64,000 nucleotides of DNA from Tillandsia leiboldiana (Eukaryota > Streptophyta > Magnoliopsida > Poales > Bromeliaceae). Shown one piece after another: positions 20,740-33,051 of this stretch (the stretch's first letter is position 1; the number at the start of each line of letters is the position of its first letter). The stretch lies in the NCBI GenBank assembly GCA_029204045.2, contig CM055062.1:11292765-11356764 (forward strand), in the 5' to 3' direction. Both the position numbers and the translations under genes were made by a program. The notes under the pieces are model-generated. The model saw only the letters and a program-made list of their open reading frames with translations, made no database searches and was not told the DNA's origin.

Positions 20740-21913
20740 AGATTCCACAGCCTAAAGATTTGAGAAAGCGACGATTCCGTTATGTACGATCTTATGGTCG
20801 GGAGTAAGAGCGGCGATTCCGCCATTCAACGCCAAGACGAAAGTGGTGATTCCACTAGGTATGAACCTATGGGCGGGGGTAAGAGCGGTGAATCTGCTAC
20901 CCAATGCTAAGTCGAAAGCGGCGATTTTGCTAGCTATGAACCTATGGCCAAGGGTATGAGCGGTGATTCCATTATCCAACGCTAAGACGAAAGCAGTGAT
21001 TCCGCTAGGATGTGTAAGATGAGACCCCCACCCAAAGTAAATGAAAGCGGTGATTCCGCTAGGGTGCATGTGGTGAATTCAGCCACCTGTGGATATGAGA
21101 ACTAAAAGGCGTATGCGATAATTTCGCTCCCAAAAGACCAAGTCCTATTATGCAAATGAAAGCGGCGATTTCGCTACTTGTAGTCCCATAGCTAGGGGTG
21201 TGCGGGGATGCAACCTAACTCCCAGATGAAAACAACTATTCTAGTATTCGGGGGTATGCGACAATTTCGCTATCCATCAACTTTAAAGCCAAAGGGCGTA
21301 TGCGACGATTTTGTTACTAAAAGGCCAAATCCTATTATACAAATGAAAGCAGTGATTCTGCTACTTGTAGTCCTATGGCTGGAGGTGTGCGGGATGCCAC
21401 CTAACGCCAAGATAAAAGTGGCAATTCCGCTATTTGAGGGTATGCGACAATTTCACTATCCATCAACTTGAGAACTAAAGGGTGTGTGCGACAGGTTTGC
21501 CGCCAAAGGGCTAAGGTAAACCTAAAGGTTGGATTTTGAAAATTGTGTAATGAAATAGCAAATAAAATATAGTTCACGTCGTATAGTGGCATAAGCATAG
21601 TTGTTCTTTTGCATATAGTAGATGTTTATATACTCAAGTCATTACTTGTTATATATCTATTATGCTTATGTTTCCTTCTTTAGACATAGTAGGTCGAGCT
21701 CTTTCCTTAAGTGGTCGTACCCACTGAAAACTACGTATATAGTTCTCACCCTCGTATTTTTCGGGCCCAATCGCAGGAAATGCGGTGGAGCGAGAAAATG
21801 ACGTAGTACCATAGATAGAGTGTAATATCACGAACTGTCTTGTGTTTCATTTTTGTTTCCCTTTGAATAAATTAGTTGTTAGGGAATGAATTATCGAGTT
21901 TTCTTGGGTAGAA
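20740..21913 (+). repeat. LTR fragment I with degenerate stem-loop repeats
   Basis: This stretch carries the CCCACTGAAAACTACGTATATAGTTCTCACC block (21719-21750) that marks the distal part of the chromovirus-type LTRs in this window. Upstream is an irregular array of about 15 modules built on AAGCGG-TGATT-CCGCT. Some stems vary together: AGTGG/CCACT (20842-20856), AGCGG/CCGCT (21046-21060), AGCAG/CTGCT (21348-21362). The array ends before the D insertion at 21914. No terminal CA end was found, so boundaries are approximate. Confidence 0.55.
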
Positions 21914-24146
21914 CGTCGGTGCGTGCGGGTATTTCTTCTGTGATAAAGCTCGAAAAACGGAGAATGACAAAGCGATCGGATCTGAAATCCGGCTTACGGA
22001 TCTCCCGGAATGAGTCCTTTGTGTTAACGGGTACGATAGGATAAGCCAAACCCGTTAAGACCTTGGTGCATCAAAATCCGCGCCGGTTGTTTTAGAATGT
22101 GGCTTAGGTGGCACTCTTATCAAGAAGTTGGTTGGAGAATCCATTTTTATCGGAATTTTGGGATTCGTATGTAGAAGTGAAAATAATGTTCTAATTAATT
22201 ATTATTTTCTCAAGAACTGCTAACCCTAGTTCGGGGAGGGGAGAAAGAAGAGAGAGAAGAAGAGATCGGTTCTCCCATCAACGTGCCGGAGGCCGAGAAC
22301 GAAACGTCACCGTCAACGGGGAGCGGATTCGGATTCTCACTACCGCGAGGAACGAGATCGGGGCGTCTTCTCCGTTAGAGCAAGGTTAGCGGCGTTTCTC
22401 TCTCGCGTTTTCGTCGTTTCGTATTTTAGGTTTCGGGTTCTACGTTTTTGGTCTTGCCGTTTGGGCGACGCTAGGATGCCCTAGCCGCCGCCGCCTCGCT
22501 GCCGCCGCGCGGCTAAGGCACGTGCTACCCGCGCGCCGCTGAAGGGTCGCGCACCGCGCCGCGCACGGGCAGCAGCGTTGCGCCGCATCGCTTGCAGCCG
22601 CGCGGGGATAGGACCCGTGCGAGGCTGTTCTGCATGCAGCGCGCCCGCGCAGGGCTGGTGCCCGCGCGGGGCCGCAACGCGCACCCGCACGGGGCTGGAG
22701 CCCGTGCGGGGCTGCTCCGCATGCACTCCGCCGCCGCGCCGCGTTGTCTTTGCGCCGCGCTATTCGTGCGCCGCGTCTGGGTGGGTCTTGGTGTTCTCTG
22801 TCTTTTTCTGGACAGAGTTCCGGGCTACAGTTTTTCGCAGGACACGGTTTAGTTTATTGATATTATGTTTTTGTTGGGGTTTTTCTTTTTAGGACCGAGA
22901 GTCGTGCGAGGATGCTGGTCAGTTCTGAGTGTTTCGGTCGAGGCATTTTGAGGTGGGTACACCCTTAGAACCTCCTTATGGTATAGATGGTTATTGTTAT
23001 GTTTATCATAGTAAGGGATAATATGAGCTGATGACTAACCCCATGTTCTGCACATGTATCGGCACTTATATTTCATTGGAGCAACGAGTGTCGTAGGTGG
23101 ACACTCATTTTATTATGGTTACTATGCTCATGGTTGCTACACGCACACCAGCGGTTTGGCCACCGCACTGGTGTACTTTTCCGGAGAGATGGTACGTTGA
23201 CCCGTGAACCCCATAAGGTGACGTAGTGGGGGCACCTATAGGTGGGGGGTTAAAAGCACCAAGGTGAGAGCGGTGTAGCTCTGAGGTAGGTACTCAGAGC
23301 GGTGCGTATCTCTGAGGTAGGTGCTCAGAGTGGTGTGTAGTTCTGAGGTAGGTGCTCAGAGTGGTGCGCATTTCTGAGGCAGGTGCTCAATTCTTTTTAC
23401 AGGGGGTTGCGATTGACTACATGAGGGGGAGTGGGGATGCTCCGGTCTTTCGATTTGCGATACTCTTAGTTGTTTTTAGCATCTTGCACTCTCTACATTA
23501 CTCTTTATTCTTCGTGTCACTGACTTCCCACACTGTGACAGGTTCAGTCAGGGGTGGGATCCGGGACGACGGTGAGTCTGCGACTAGAAGGATTTAGCCT
23601 TATTCATGGCCGGTGACTTTTTTCCTTTTTACGTAGTTGTTTATTTCAGTTGGTTAAACTGTGCGCATGTGACTTTTATTTTCGTGGATGATGCGGATGT
23701 TGGTGTGGACCTGTGACTCTGTGATTGACTGTTTTAATTATGTTGTTAGTTAGGCATTCTGGACGGCCGTTTTAAAATACATGAAAGAGATTGTGAAATC
23801 GTTTTAAAAACTGGGTGTCGTGTGGACACCGTTTTGCAAATCCGTGGTTTTATCCTTTTAAAATTGTAATGCCGTTCGGAAAAGAGATTGCGAAAAACGT
23901 TTTAAAAATCAGGTGTCGTGTGGATGCCGTTTTTCCAAACCCGTGGTTTTATCCTTTCAAACTTTCGTTGGTCATTGTTATTGTGAATGTTTAATAGTTA
24001 CTCTTTTAGTCTTTGTCTTGACTGGTGTGATTAAAATATAAGTTGTGTATGTGACGTCGTACACATACAAAGGAAATTTTGCCCGTTTGTGGGATGACTT
24101 TGTATGCGTGGCGGGTCTGGACACGTGCCAGAGAGAGGGAATGTTT

Positions 24147-24188
<42 letters not shown>

Positions 24189-24230
24189 ATTGCGCTATTT
24201 TTTGCTTCATTAAACCTCCGGGGCGTGACA
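21914..24230 (+). repeat. Family D LTR, plus strand (probable solo LTR)
   Basis: This is homologous to the minus-strand LTR at 5224-7040, including the block around 21980-22080 and the GC-rich leader (22480-22740). It ends ccggggcgtgaca at 24230. The start is less clear: a degenerate duplication tagaa (21909-21913) and tagag (24231-24235) suggests 21914, with the canonical TG mutated to CG. A run of A (about 39 bases) lies at 24149-24187. No internal region or partner LTR is seen, so it is read as a solo LTR. Confidence 0.6.
23266..23391 (+). repeat. Four 31-bp tandem units in the D LTR
   Basis: Four units of about 31 bp contain the stem-loop TCTGAG-GTAGGTG-CTCAGA or a close variant, separated by GCGGTGCGTA-like spacers. 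Confidence 0.8.
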
Positions 24231-25610
24231 TAGAGGCCCTTCCATTTTGGTCTTGCCCATAAAAACATATTTTAATAGAAATCCAACATTCTTGAGTGTT
24301 GAAGAGTTGGCGGGGACATAGGCGATGGCCGAATCTCAAAACAAATTGATAGCGTGGTATTTGCATTTCTCTAACTCTACTCTATATTTTTTACTTGTGA
24401 ATTTATTTATTCAATTTTCTTGTATTTTTATTTTAGAGGTCTAATTCACCTTCCCATTTAGGTTGCTATTTAGATACACTTTGATTGAAAGAGTTAAACC
24501 GAATTGCTTTATGAGCTGGATCACAATCGAACTGATTGAACCTGTCGGTTTCGACCCGAATTATTAAACATTAATTGTTAAAAACCAGAGGAATTGTGCT
24601 TAGCTTCTACAACTGCATCACCCAAATGTTAACTTTTCTCTACTAGTCTGATTATAATTTTTTTTACTAAAATCTTAAAAAAAAAAAATTAAATAATGAT
24701 TACAGCCTTTAGATAAAGGTTGTAATGCTCTTCGGGTTGTGGGCTGAGCAATTCTCAAGCCAAAGTGAACACAGGATCTTTCAGTAAAAGACAGGACAGT
24801 TTCTGACAAAGTCTTCTTTAATTTTCTCATACACAATCTCATAAACAAAGTAGACCACACCACATAATACAAAAGAGGATCTAAGATTCAAAACCATAAA
24901 TTTGGGTCTAACTCAGAAACCAAGTTCAACCCAATCAAATGGGGCCTGAGACAAAAGCGCTTCTGATCTCGTCAGCTGAGTAAGCAAATAGATACAGAAA
25001 AGCCAAGCTGTTATTTGTGTCAGGAGGGTGGGGTTATGAATTGAGCAATTATGATCACTGCTTGTATAATTAATAAGATTAGCTGTCCTTCTTATCAAGC
25101 ATGTATATGAGAAAATTGGCTGCAATTATTTGTATGGTGGTTGAGATAGTTAATAACGTAAAACAGAAAAAAATAAAAAAAAATAAAAAGGGTTTTAATT
25201 GTTGTTTTAAAATCAAAAATTTGTGATGACTCACATATAATCAGTTTGATTCAACTAATTTATGAAAAGAGAAATTCCCAATCTGCAACTCAAGGAGGGG
25301 TTTCGGATTACAACCAGCTGCAATTGTAATCCTCCCTCTAAGATTTAAAACAATCTTTTTGAATTTTAGTAGTAGTAAAATAATAAAAAGTGATCATCAG
25401 ATTAATGGGGAAAAATTAACTCTTGGATGATAAGAGTTGTAAGATTACGATCTCATATGTGTTTAGGACTAGCATTGCTCTCTATGAAAATTTGTTTTAA
25501 ACTATGAAAATGAACTTAGTCAAGAAAAAGGGATAAACAGCCCCAAGAACTATTAACTTTCGAAAGAATATCACAACTCATCACTACTCGAAGTCTAAAA
25601 ATTAAGGTTA
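24231..25610. other. AT-rich unassigned DNA
   Basis: No coding frame longer than 70 codons looks real here and no repeat end could be fixed. It may include the tail of LTR I displaced by the D insertion. This is probably low-copy or old intergenic DNA. Confidence 0.4.
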
Positions 25611-25619
25611 AACTTATCA

Positions 25620-25979
25620 GGCTAAATTACAATTTTAGTCCTCTAATTATGAAGCACGTGACACTTTGATTCTCAAATTAAATTTATAGTAACTTCTGAC
25701 TTAAATTCTTTAAATTATTATAATCAAGTCTCATAATCTAATTTAGTTGACTAAATGTTGACGTGTTACTGCTGTAGAGGTTAACGGCGTGGCAATAATT
25801 AAAATGACACATTATTTTTTCATTGGCGATACATTAATATTTAATCAACTAAATTAAGTTGTGGAACTTAATTGTAATAATTTAGAATGTTTTAATTAGA
25901 TAGAAATTACTATCAATTCAAGTTTTGAGAATCACAAGGTCACACATCTCATAGTTTGGACAAAAAATGTAATTTAGCC
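25620..25979. mobile_element. Foldback MITE with long inverted repeats
   Basis: The ends GGCTAAATTAC and GTAATTTAGCC open inverted arms of about 130 bp (25620-25755 against 25845-25979) that are diverged but alignable throughout. The flanking 9-mers aacttatca (25611-25619) and attttatta (25980-25988) agree at 6 of 9 positions, and two differences are C/T. This would suit an old Mutator-type duplication. Confidence 0.65.
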
Positions 25980-25988
25980 ATTTTATTA

Positions 25989-27127
25989 TGGCTCTTATGA
26001 TTTTTAATGAAATATATAAGTACTTTCTTTACTTAGAAAATAGCAACTACAAGATATCATTCTTTCTCTGTTTTTGTACTTAGTCGTAGGGCGCGAAGGT
26101 CCGGGCTAGCAAACGGAGAGTAAGACTTGCCCTCTTCGAGCAGGAAGGCGGGCGCCGCACGAACTTTTGCTAGGCGAAAAGCTTAAGTCCGTGACAGTTG
26201 AATTGAGCTTCACTGTTGTTTTTTTAAGTTGTTTAGTTTGTGGATGGTCATTTAAATTCCTTCTTTTCTTTTAAGTTTGTGCAGTTTATGGATTGTTTCA
26301 ATATCTTCTATTACATTTTTGTTGGTATTTTTTTTTACCATTTTTCTCAGTTGATTTCAATTATGTGGTCCAATGTATTTTCAAAGAAAATTGATATTAA
26401 TTAACGGCACTAATTTTGATAAGAGCAACACAAGTACTCTTAAAATAAACCATTTTCTCCGAAAAATTGAACAATAATTTTTCTTTTGTATAAAAAAATT
26501 AAAACAATAAATTTAGAAAAACCAGTAACACAATAATGTTTGGCATTGAGAGGTGAGAGGAGAGAATCCAAGAAAATAGAAAATGGAGAAGAGTAAAAAC
26601 ATCAAGAGCAAACAAGGAGAACACCAAACTTAAGAACAATTCCAAAAAATTCCACCAAACCCTTAAGCAACAACAAAGCGCCCAAGATCCCAAGAAGTTC
26701 GTTAGTTCGTTTGTGACCTGAATAATTGACTCATTTTTTCTTTTTTTTTTTCTGCGGAAAAATTACTTGTTACTTTTTAAGGGGTGAAATTAAAATTTTG
26801 ATCTATTGATAGTAAAACATGATTTGTAAGTATCAACTCCCATTTTCGAAAGATTAGAATATATAAAATTTCTCTAAGTTATGAATCATTTTGATTCGAC
26901 TGCTAAATATTTTAAAATTTTAATTTTATTATTTAAATTTTTAATTTATTTGATGTAAATAAATCAACGATACTTTAACTTCAAAATTTAAATACATTAT
27001 TTTTATTTATAATTTTAAATAATATATTTAATATAATATTTATACCTATAAATTTATTAAAAAAAAAAAAAAGTACTTTGAGAGAGAGAGAGAATAAAGA
27101 ATGGGAATTAGTGCCGTGACATTAGGG

Positions 27128-27159
<32 letters not shown>

Positions 27160-27901
27160 TGCTTAGAGAGCTTATACGTTTTGAATAAGAAGAGAACAAA
27201 GGCAACAGATCCGGTGTGTTTATATTACATTATATTAGAATTTGTACTAGATCTAGACCTTTTCCCCTTCCTCAACAGCACTCGATCCGACCAAGAAACT
27301 AGGTACCAAAGAATTAAAAAAAAAACCATAAAAATAAATAAAATTACTTCCACGTTACTTATTTATTTATTTATTTTTAGACGCCTCTATTAATTGATGG
27401 AGGTGTGTTACGCTACGTCCACATGCACTCATAGATGCATGGGATCAGCCAATTAAGAAATCAGAAACATGCGTTGCCAATCAATGAAGAATCTTAATAT
27501 AACAGAGAAAAGTGTGCCAAGATTTGTGCAAGAAACATAGGTCATGCCCGTGGTCAACAACGCTTTCATTAGAATCAAGTGGTTGCACTTGTACCCGGCC
27601 AATTCAATTAATGCACTTCGCTGGTATATAAGATAAATATTTGGTGATCAGATATCTTATTAAATTAATTGTGGGAAAAAAAAAAAAAAAAATTCACATT
27701 GGATCAATTTTTTGTGATCAATAATAGTTGTGTGTTGAGTTAGGTTGTTAAACCAGTATTAATTGATTTTTTTTAGAAAGAGAATGAAAAAAGAATTAAA
27801 ATCTTACTGTAGAAAGGATACTAGATCTAGTCATCTAAAGTAAAATACTTCCGTAGAGTACATCTTAAAATTAATCAGGAATTAAATTATTATTATATAC
27901 A
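25989..27901. other. AT-rich intergenic DNA with poly-A tracts
   Basis: No gene is credible here. Poly-A tracts lie at about 27059-27072 and 27127-27156, and a short (TTTA)n lies near 27357-27376. A GC-rich island (26081-26200) is listed separately. Confidence 0.45.
26081..26200. other. Isolated GC-rich 120-bp island of unknown origin
   Basis: This block of balanced composition sits abruptly in strongly AT-rich DNA. It runs from gtagggcgcgaaggtccggg to gcttaagtccgtgacag. It contains short inverted stretches (gggcgccgcac; cgaaaagcttaag) but no tRNA-like A and B boxes and no ORF. It could be a fragment of an RNA gene or of an unrelated element. Confidence 0.35.
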
Positions 27902-27904
27902 TTA

Positions 27905-28302
27905 GGTCTCGTTTGGTAACGAAATAAAACAGAACTAGCTATTTCAGAGATAAATATAAAATATAGAAGTAGTGTAAAAAAATGTTCGGTATAATTTCAT
28001 AATAAGAGATTTTGTGTTTGGTATGATAATGAAGAATAAGAAGAATAAAGAGTATTGGTTGGTTTAAATGATCTTTTTATCCTCAAATTTTATTATGTAA
28101 TAATGAGATGAGAAACGGTGCCTCGGAAGACGTGAGAGGATATTCAAGAAAAAAAAGTAAGAGGAAGGTTGGAAAGAGGGAGAACAGCAGTTCTCACTTA
28201 TTCTAGTTGTACTGAAACAAAATATTTTTATAGTTCCTTATATGTCTGGAGGAAAAAGAGGATATCCTTTATTCCCAAATCATTTCAATACCAAACAAGG
28301 CC
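27905..28302. mobile_element. Tourist/Harbinger-like MITE
   Basis: The terminal inverted repeats GGTCTCGTTTGGTAACGAAAT and (from the right end) GGCCTTGTTTGGTATTGAAAT match the GGCCTTGTTTGG style of PIF/Harbinger MITEs. A TTA duplication flanks both ends (27902-27904 and 28303-28305). The element is 398 bp and has no ORF. Confidence 0.8.
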
Positions 28303-28305
28303 TTA

Positions 28306-30723
28306 TAGATTTAAAAGATTTATATATTAAAAAATTATAGTATTCGAGCATTATATTTTTTATTTATATATAGACTTTTTAAATATGTAAACTATGTTAC
28401 AATACAATTTTTTATTTACTTGATTTGAGTCGATCGACGATACTTTGACATCTAAATTGAAATATTTTGTTTATCTTTATAAATTTAATTAATATACTCA
28501 TACAATTCAAACAAATTAAAATTTTAAAAGATTAATTTTTTATTTTTTATTATTATTATATTTTTTATTTTAAAATAATAAATATAAATATAAATATAAA
28601 TATTAGTTGTGGTGTGGGATATCTATATACGGAATGCAAGAGTAACATTTTTTTAGTCTAGTTCAATTATTGTTTAACATGCAATAGAAACCAACAAATA
28701 AACCATGGGAGAGCTACTGTAACAATAGAGAGAAACCAATGGAATACTGCCACGTCACCAATCGTAGAAATTTTGTACGTGGCAAAAAGTTACGGCTAAT
28801 TACGCCGATAGATGCGCCAGGATTTGGGGGGGGCTCCGGGGGAGATTGATTGGCTGACCGGACAGGACAAAACCCAAACCCGGTCCAAATTCCGAGCCGG
28901 ACCGGACAGGAGAGGACAGGACAGGACCGGACCGGTTCGAAGGGTAAAACCGTAAAAACGGCCCGGCACTGGCGTCCGCAGCACGCGTGGGGAACGGGCT
29001 CTGATGATGGGAGGTGAGGAGTAGTAGGGGCGTAACGCATGGGTCCATGAGTCCATCCATCATGCTGCCCCTGTAAAAAGCCCTCGCATACTCATAATCA
29101 CAATTAATAACTTGCTCACCCCCAAATCTCGCACCCAACAAAAAAAAAAAAAAAAAAAAAAAAAATACTTCTTATATTTTTTAAAAAAAATATATATATT
29201 TTATATTTTATTTATTATAAAATAAAATAAATTTTACTAATTATTTTTAAATGATCAGTAAAATATACTTCATTATTAAATTGATGAAATGTGTATCATA
29301 CATTTTTTTAAAAATGTATAAGTAACATTACTTTCCAAAAAAAAATTAATACTTAGTTTTGTTATAAATTTTATCAAATTTAATAACTATAATGATAATT
29401 GTTAATTGCTCAATAGTCTAGGGTTACTTGCTAATAAAAATAATTAAATTTATTATTAGAAAAAATTACCAATGAGTTTTAAAAAAAATTAGCATTTTTA
29501 CATAAAAAGTCCACAGGTTTCACATTTTTGAAAAATAAAATCATACTTTTAGTTTTGCCAAATAAAATTAAATTTTTAAAAAACTAACCAAATATTTTTT
29601 TTTTACTCTCCTTTCTCTCTCTCCTCTGCTTTTTTTTTTTTTTTTTCTCCCTTCACCCGCCTCCTCCTCTTCCTCCTTCTCCACCACCCACACATCACTG
29701 CCGTGCTCCTCCGGGGCCCTATCTCCCCTACATCTTTGTTGTCGTCAATAGTGGTGGCAAAGGGTCGAACGCGACACAGATCACAAAGGTGAGGACGTGG
29801 GTAGCAACACAATTTGAGACAGCGAAGTGCCTCAGAGTGTCGGAGATAGAGAAGGAGGAGGAGCAGAGAGGAAGAAGAAGGCGACATCAATATTCTTTTT
29901 TTTTTTTCTTTATTAAAGAGAATAAAATATTATAATATTTGACTATATTTTGAGATAATGCCCCCGAGTAGTCGAAAAATATTTTTAATTTAACTTTCTT
30001 TTCAAAAAAAATTTCTAATCTAACTTTATTTATATAGATTAAAAAAAATAAAATAATATATTTATGTTTTACTTAAGAACAACAATTTAGTCTTATTAAT
30101 TATTTTTTTCTCTAATCTATACGAATAAGACTAAATTGGAAAAATAAAAAAAAAAAAAAAAAAAAGCTAAATTGAATTTATTTTTTTCAATAAAACTACT
30201 TAGACATTTAATTCTATATTTTGCACTATTTGATTGGTGCAAAAAATTAAAAAAATAATACAATATACTATCAAATAATATGATATTTTTTTAATGTTGT
30301 ACTATTTGATTATTTGTTACACTATTTTATACCCTGCTGCGCTTATCAAGTAGTGTAATATAATTCAAATAAACATTTTTATTTTATTTAATAAGAAAAA
30401 AAAAAAAAAGAAAAAAAAGAAAAAAAAAGAGGGGACGTGGACATTCCCCTTCCTTTTTCTTTCCTTGCTTTCTTTTCCGATCTCATCTTATATTTCTTCA
30501 CCGTCGATATTCTTTTCATGACCTAGTTTTCCACCATGAGTTCCACCATCTCGTTGTTGGCATTTTTGGAAAAAAAAAATTTGTTAGAATTTGCAAAATA
30601 AAAAAAAATGTGGTCCAATTTTGTAAAAAGGAAAAATCAGCGAATTTTTTTTTTCCAAAAATGCCAAAAAAATTAGAAGTTAAGTGTCCTTCTTAATATA
30701 AAAACAATGAATGTTGAGGGCCC
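28306..30723. other. Intergenic DNA with a GC-rich promoter-like patch
   Basis: Most of this stretch is AT-rich with A/T homopolymers. From about 28730 to 29130 it is GC-rich. It opens with a CCAAT-N9-CCACG element, continues with a purine-rich repeat of ggaccggacagg units (28856-28938), and ends near a weak TATA-like tgtaaaaagccc (29071) and a poly-A run (29141-29165). A second GC-rich patch (29640-29890) has an open frame on the minus strand, but it is low-complexity (poly-Ser/Leu and Lys/Arg/Glu) and not convincing as a gene. Confidence 0.45.
28736..28754 (+). promoter_or_regulatory. Perfect CCAAT-N9-CCACG (ERSE) outside any recognised LTR
   Basis: CCAAT at 28736-28740, nine bases, CCACG at 28750-28754. 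This is the ER-stress response element arrangement bound jointly by NF-Y and bZIP factors in known plant promoters. A further CCAAT (28757-28761) and CGTGG (28779-28783) are nearby. Any gene it serves is not visible. Confidence 0.45.
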
Positions 30724-30732
30724 TATTTCGAA

Positions 30733-30904
30733 GGAAAATGCTATGTGTACACCCGTAAGGGGTGTACATCTCACACTCCCACCCATCTAAAGGTGGGGGT
30801 GTGATGAGGGGTCACTTGATGTGACCCGTAAAAAATATCGACACCATTAAAGGGGTGAAGGTGTAGGATGTACATCCCTTCGGGGTGTACATGTAGCATT
30901 ACTC
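30733..30904. mobile_element. 172-bp Mutator-type MITE, copy 1
   Basis: Inverted ends of about 35 bp (from GGAAAATGCTATGTGTACACC) bound a 172-bp element with a 9-bp duplication tatttcgaa at 30724-30732 and 30905-30913. It carries nested inverted repeats (acccgtaaggggtgtacat). Confidence 0.85.
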
Positions 30905-30913
30905 TATTTCGAA

Positions 30914-31374
30914 ACGCATATAGTTGAAGGGGTCTCTACATTTTAACCCACCTAAAACGGACGCGGTTCACGACAGTTTTGCCGGGCCCCACCTCCTTGA
31001 CCGCTGGGTTAAAAGTTCGTTAGTCCAAAATTACATGTGTGCACCCGGTGCACCATGTACATCATTTTTAAAATTTAATTAAAAAATCACATATTACAAA
31101 ATAATTTTTTATAAAATTAATTAGCGAATTCTTTCTTACATGTATTTAATAAAATTTAGAATATTTATCTATAAAAAAATCTTTATTAGTAGCTTGCAAA
31201 TTAGACAGTATTTTGCAGGTTTTGAGTTGAATCGTAAGATTTAGTACTTCATAAATTAGTATTTTCGAAAAGTGTGTTACTTGTAGGCATTCTCTAAAAT
31301 AAATAAGTAAATAAATATAAAAAAAATAAAAATAATATTTAAATTAATAAATTAACGAGAATCGAACTCCTATA
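30914..31374. other. AT-rich DNA between the two MITEs
   Basis: No gene or repeat boundary is seen. Confidence 0.4.
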
Positions 31375-31383
31375 TTGTTGGAA

Positions 31384-31555
31384 GGAAAATGCTATGTGTA
31401 CACTCGTAAGGGGTGTACATCTCACACCCCCACCCATCTAAGGATGGGGGTGTGATGATGGGTCACTTGATGTGACCCGTAAAAAATATCGCCATCATTA
31501 AAATGGTGGAGATGTATGATGTACACCCCTTCGGGGTGTACATGTAGCATTGCTC
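31384..31555. mobile_element. 172-bp Mutator-type MITE, copy 2
   Basis: This has the same length and ends as the copy at 30733, with its own 9-bp duplication ttgttggaa (31375-31383 and 31556-31564). Two independent insertions of one family within 500 bp confirm the ends. Confidence 0.87.
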
Positions 31556-31776
31556 TTGTTGGAAATACCAATTTTCAATTTTCAACTTTTAGACCCTTGG
31601 ATCTATATTATAATCACAGCCAACTAGAAGAAAATCTTAAAAATCCAAGAGACTAACATTTAAAAGTATATGCCTTCAAAAAATATCCTAGTCCTACACA
31701 ATTGTTAATATTTATTTATTTTGTAGCAACTAATATTTCTCTCTTGATTAATTTTTAGGTTTATTGCATATATATG

Positions 31777-32157
<381 letters not shown>

Positions 32158-32162
32158 ATATA

Positions 32163-32410
32163 GAGTTGGGCTGGAATGCTATTGATAGCACCAACCCAAC
32201 TTTGCCACCCATTTTTTAGCCTTTAGATCGCATTGAGATTTGTGCATGCTCTTTAATGAAAAAGAAAAGCTTTTTACTTTTTACTTTTTCTTTTTACTTT
32301 TTCTTTTTTCTCTTTTTCATTAAAGAGCATGCACAAATCTCAATGCGATCTAAAGGCTAAAAAATGGGTGGCAAAGTTGGGTTGGTGCTATCAATAGCAT
32401 TCCAGCCCAA

Positions 32411-32413
<3 letters not shown>
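32163..32413. mobile_element. 251-bp near-perfect foldback MITE, copy 2
   Basis: This is a head-to-tail copy of the preceding foldback, five bases (atata) after it, almost identical to it (one extra A in the right arm). Its two arms are fully complementary by eye over about 110 bp. Confidence 0.88.
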
Positions 32414-32444
<31 letters not shown>

Positions 32445-32665
32445 GTCAACTCTCTCATAATATACGAAGCAATTGATATTTATAAGTTTTCTACCGTTAG
32501 ATTTACCCCTTTGACTAATTAAATTTCTCACATCATTATATTTCACCAACCACTCACTTAACCCAATGTGCCCACTATCATCCTAACCACACATCTTTTC
32601 ATCCAAAGGCTAAAAACATACAAGCACCAATAACTTGATACTTTTAAAAGCATATGAGCTCAATT

Positions 32666-32668
<3 letters not shown>
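32414..32668. other. Unassigned DNA between foldback and TG repeat
   Basis: No coding sequence is seen. It contains ccaccaaccactcacttaaccc-like text that could belong to another MITE, but its ends could not be fixed. Confidence 0.35.
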
Positions 32669-32704
<36 letters not shown>

Positions 32705-32708
<4 letters not shown>

Positions 32709-32819
32709 ATGCCCCGGGGCCAAAACTGTGACCCGAGCTCGCCAATAGATTCACCGCCCATACGGGAAGCTCCGCATAGACGAAGCGTCTAATCTACAAA
32801 AGATAGTATTAACAACTAC
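32705..32819 (-). repeat. Minus-strand B LTR, piece 1 (terminal 115 bp)
   Basis: The plus strand reads tgtcatgccccgg, the reverse of a B LTR end, starting in a (TG)n tract. It matches the reverse of 8385-8502. Family G inserted at 32819/32820; the LTR resumes at 55530, where the interrupted text (…acaactac|acagatatcagag) joins up. Confidence 0.8.
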
Positions 32820-33051
32820 TGTCACGCCCCGAGGCCGCCAATTTGGACAGTTCGGGCACGCCAACAGACCCGCCAATCGGGCCTGACCTCACTATACCCG
32901 AAAGGAACGGCAACAACATCTCCAATCAAAACAATGTGTATGATGAGATACAATATCAGAGTAAAAGCAGCTACTGACGAAATATTTTCATTCATTAAAC
33001 AACAAGTTTAAACTACAAATGAAAGCATACATTAGTGAACCATAATATAAC

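Noticed and set aside
26081..26200. tRNA or tRNA-derived SINE
   Set aside because: No cloverleaf can be drawn and no A box/B box pair at the proper distance is present.
29603..29890. 95-codon minus-strand frame that might be a host gene exon
   Set aside because: It is low complexity (Ser/Leu runs, then Lys/Arg/Glu runs from a polypyrimidine tract) with no neighbouring exon or splice structure.
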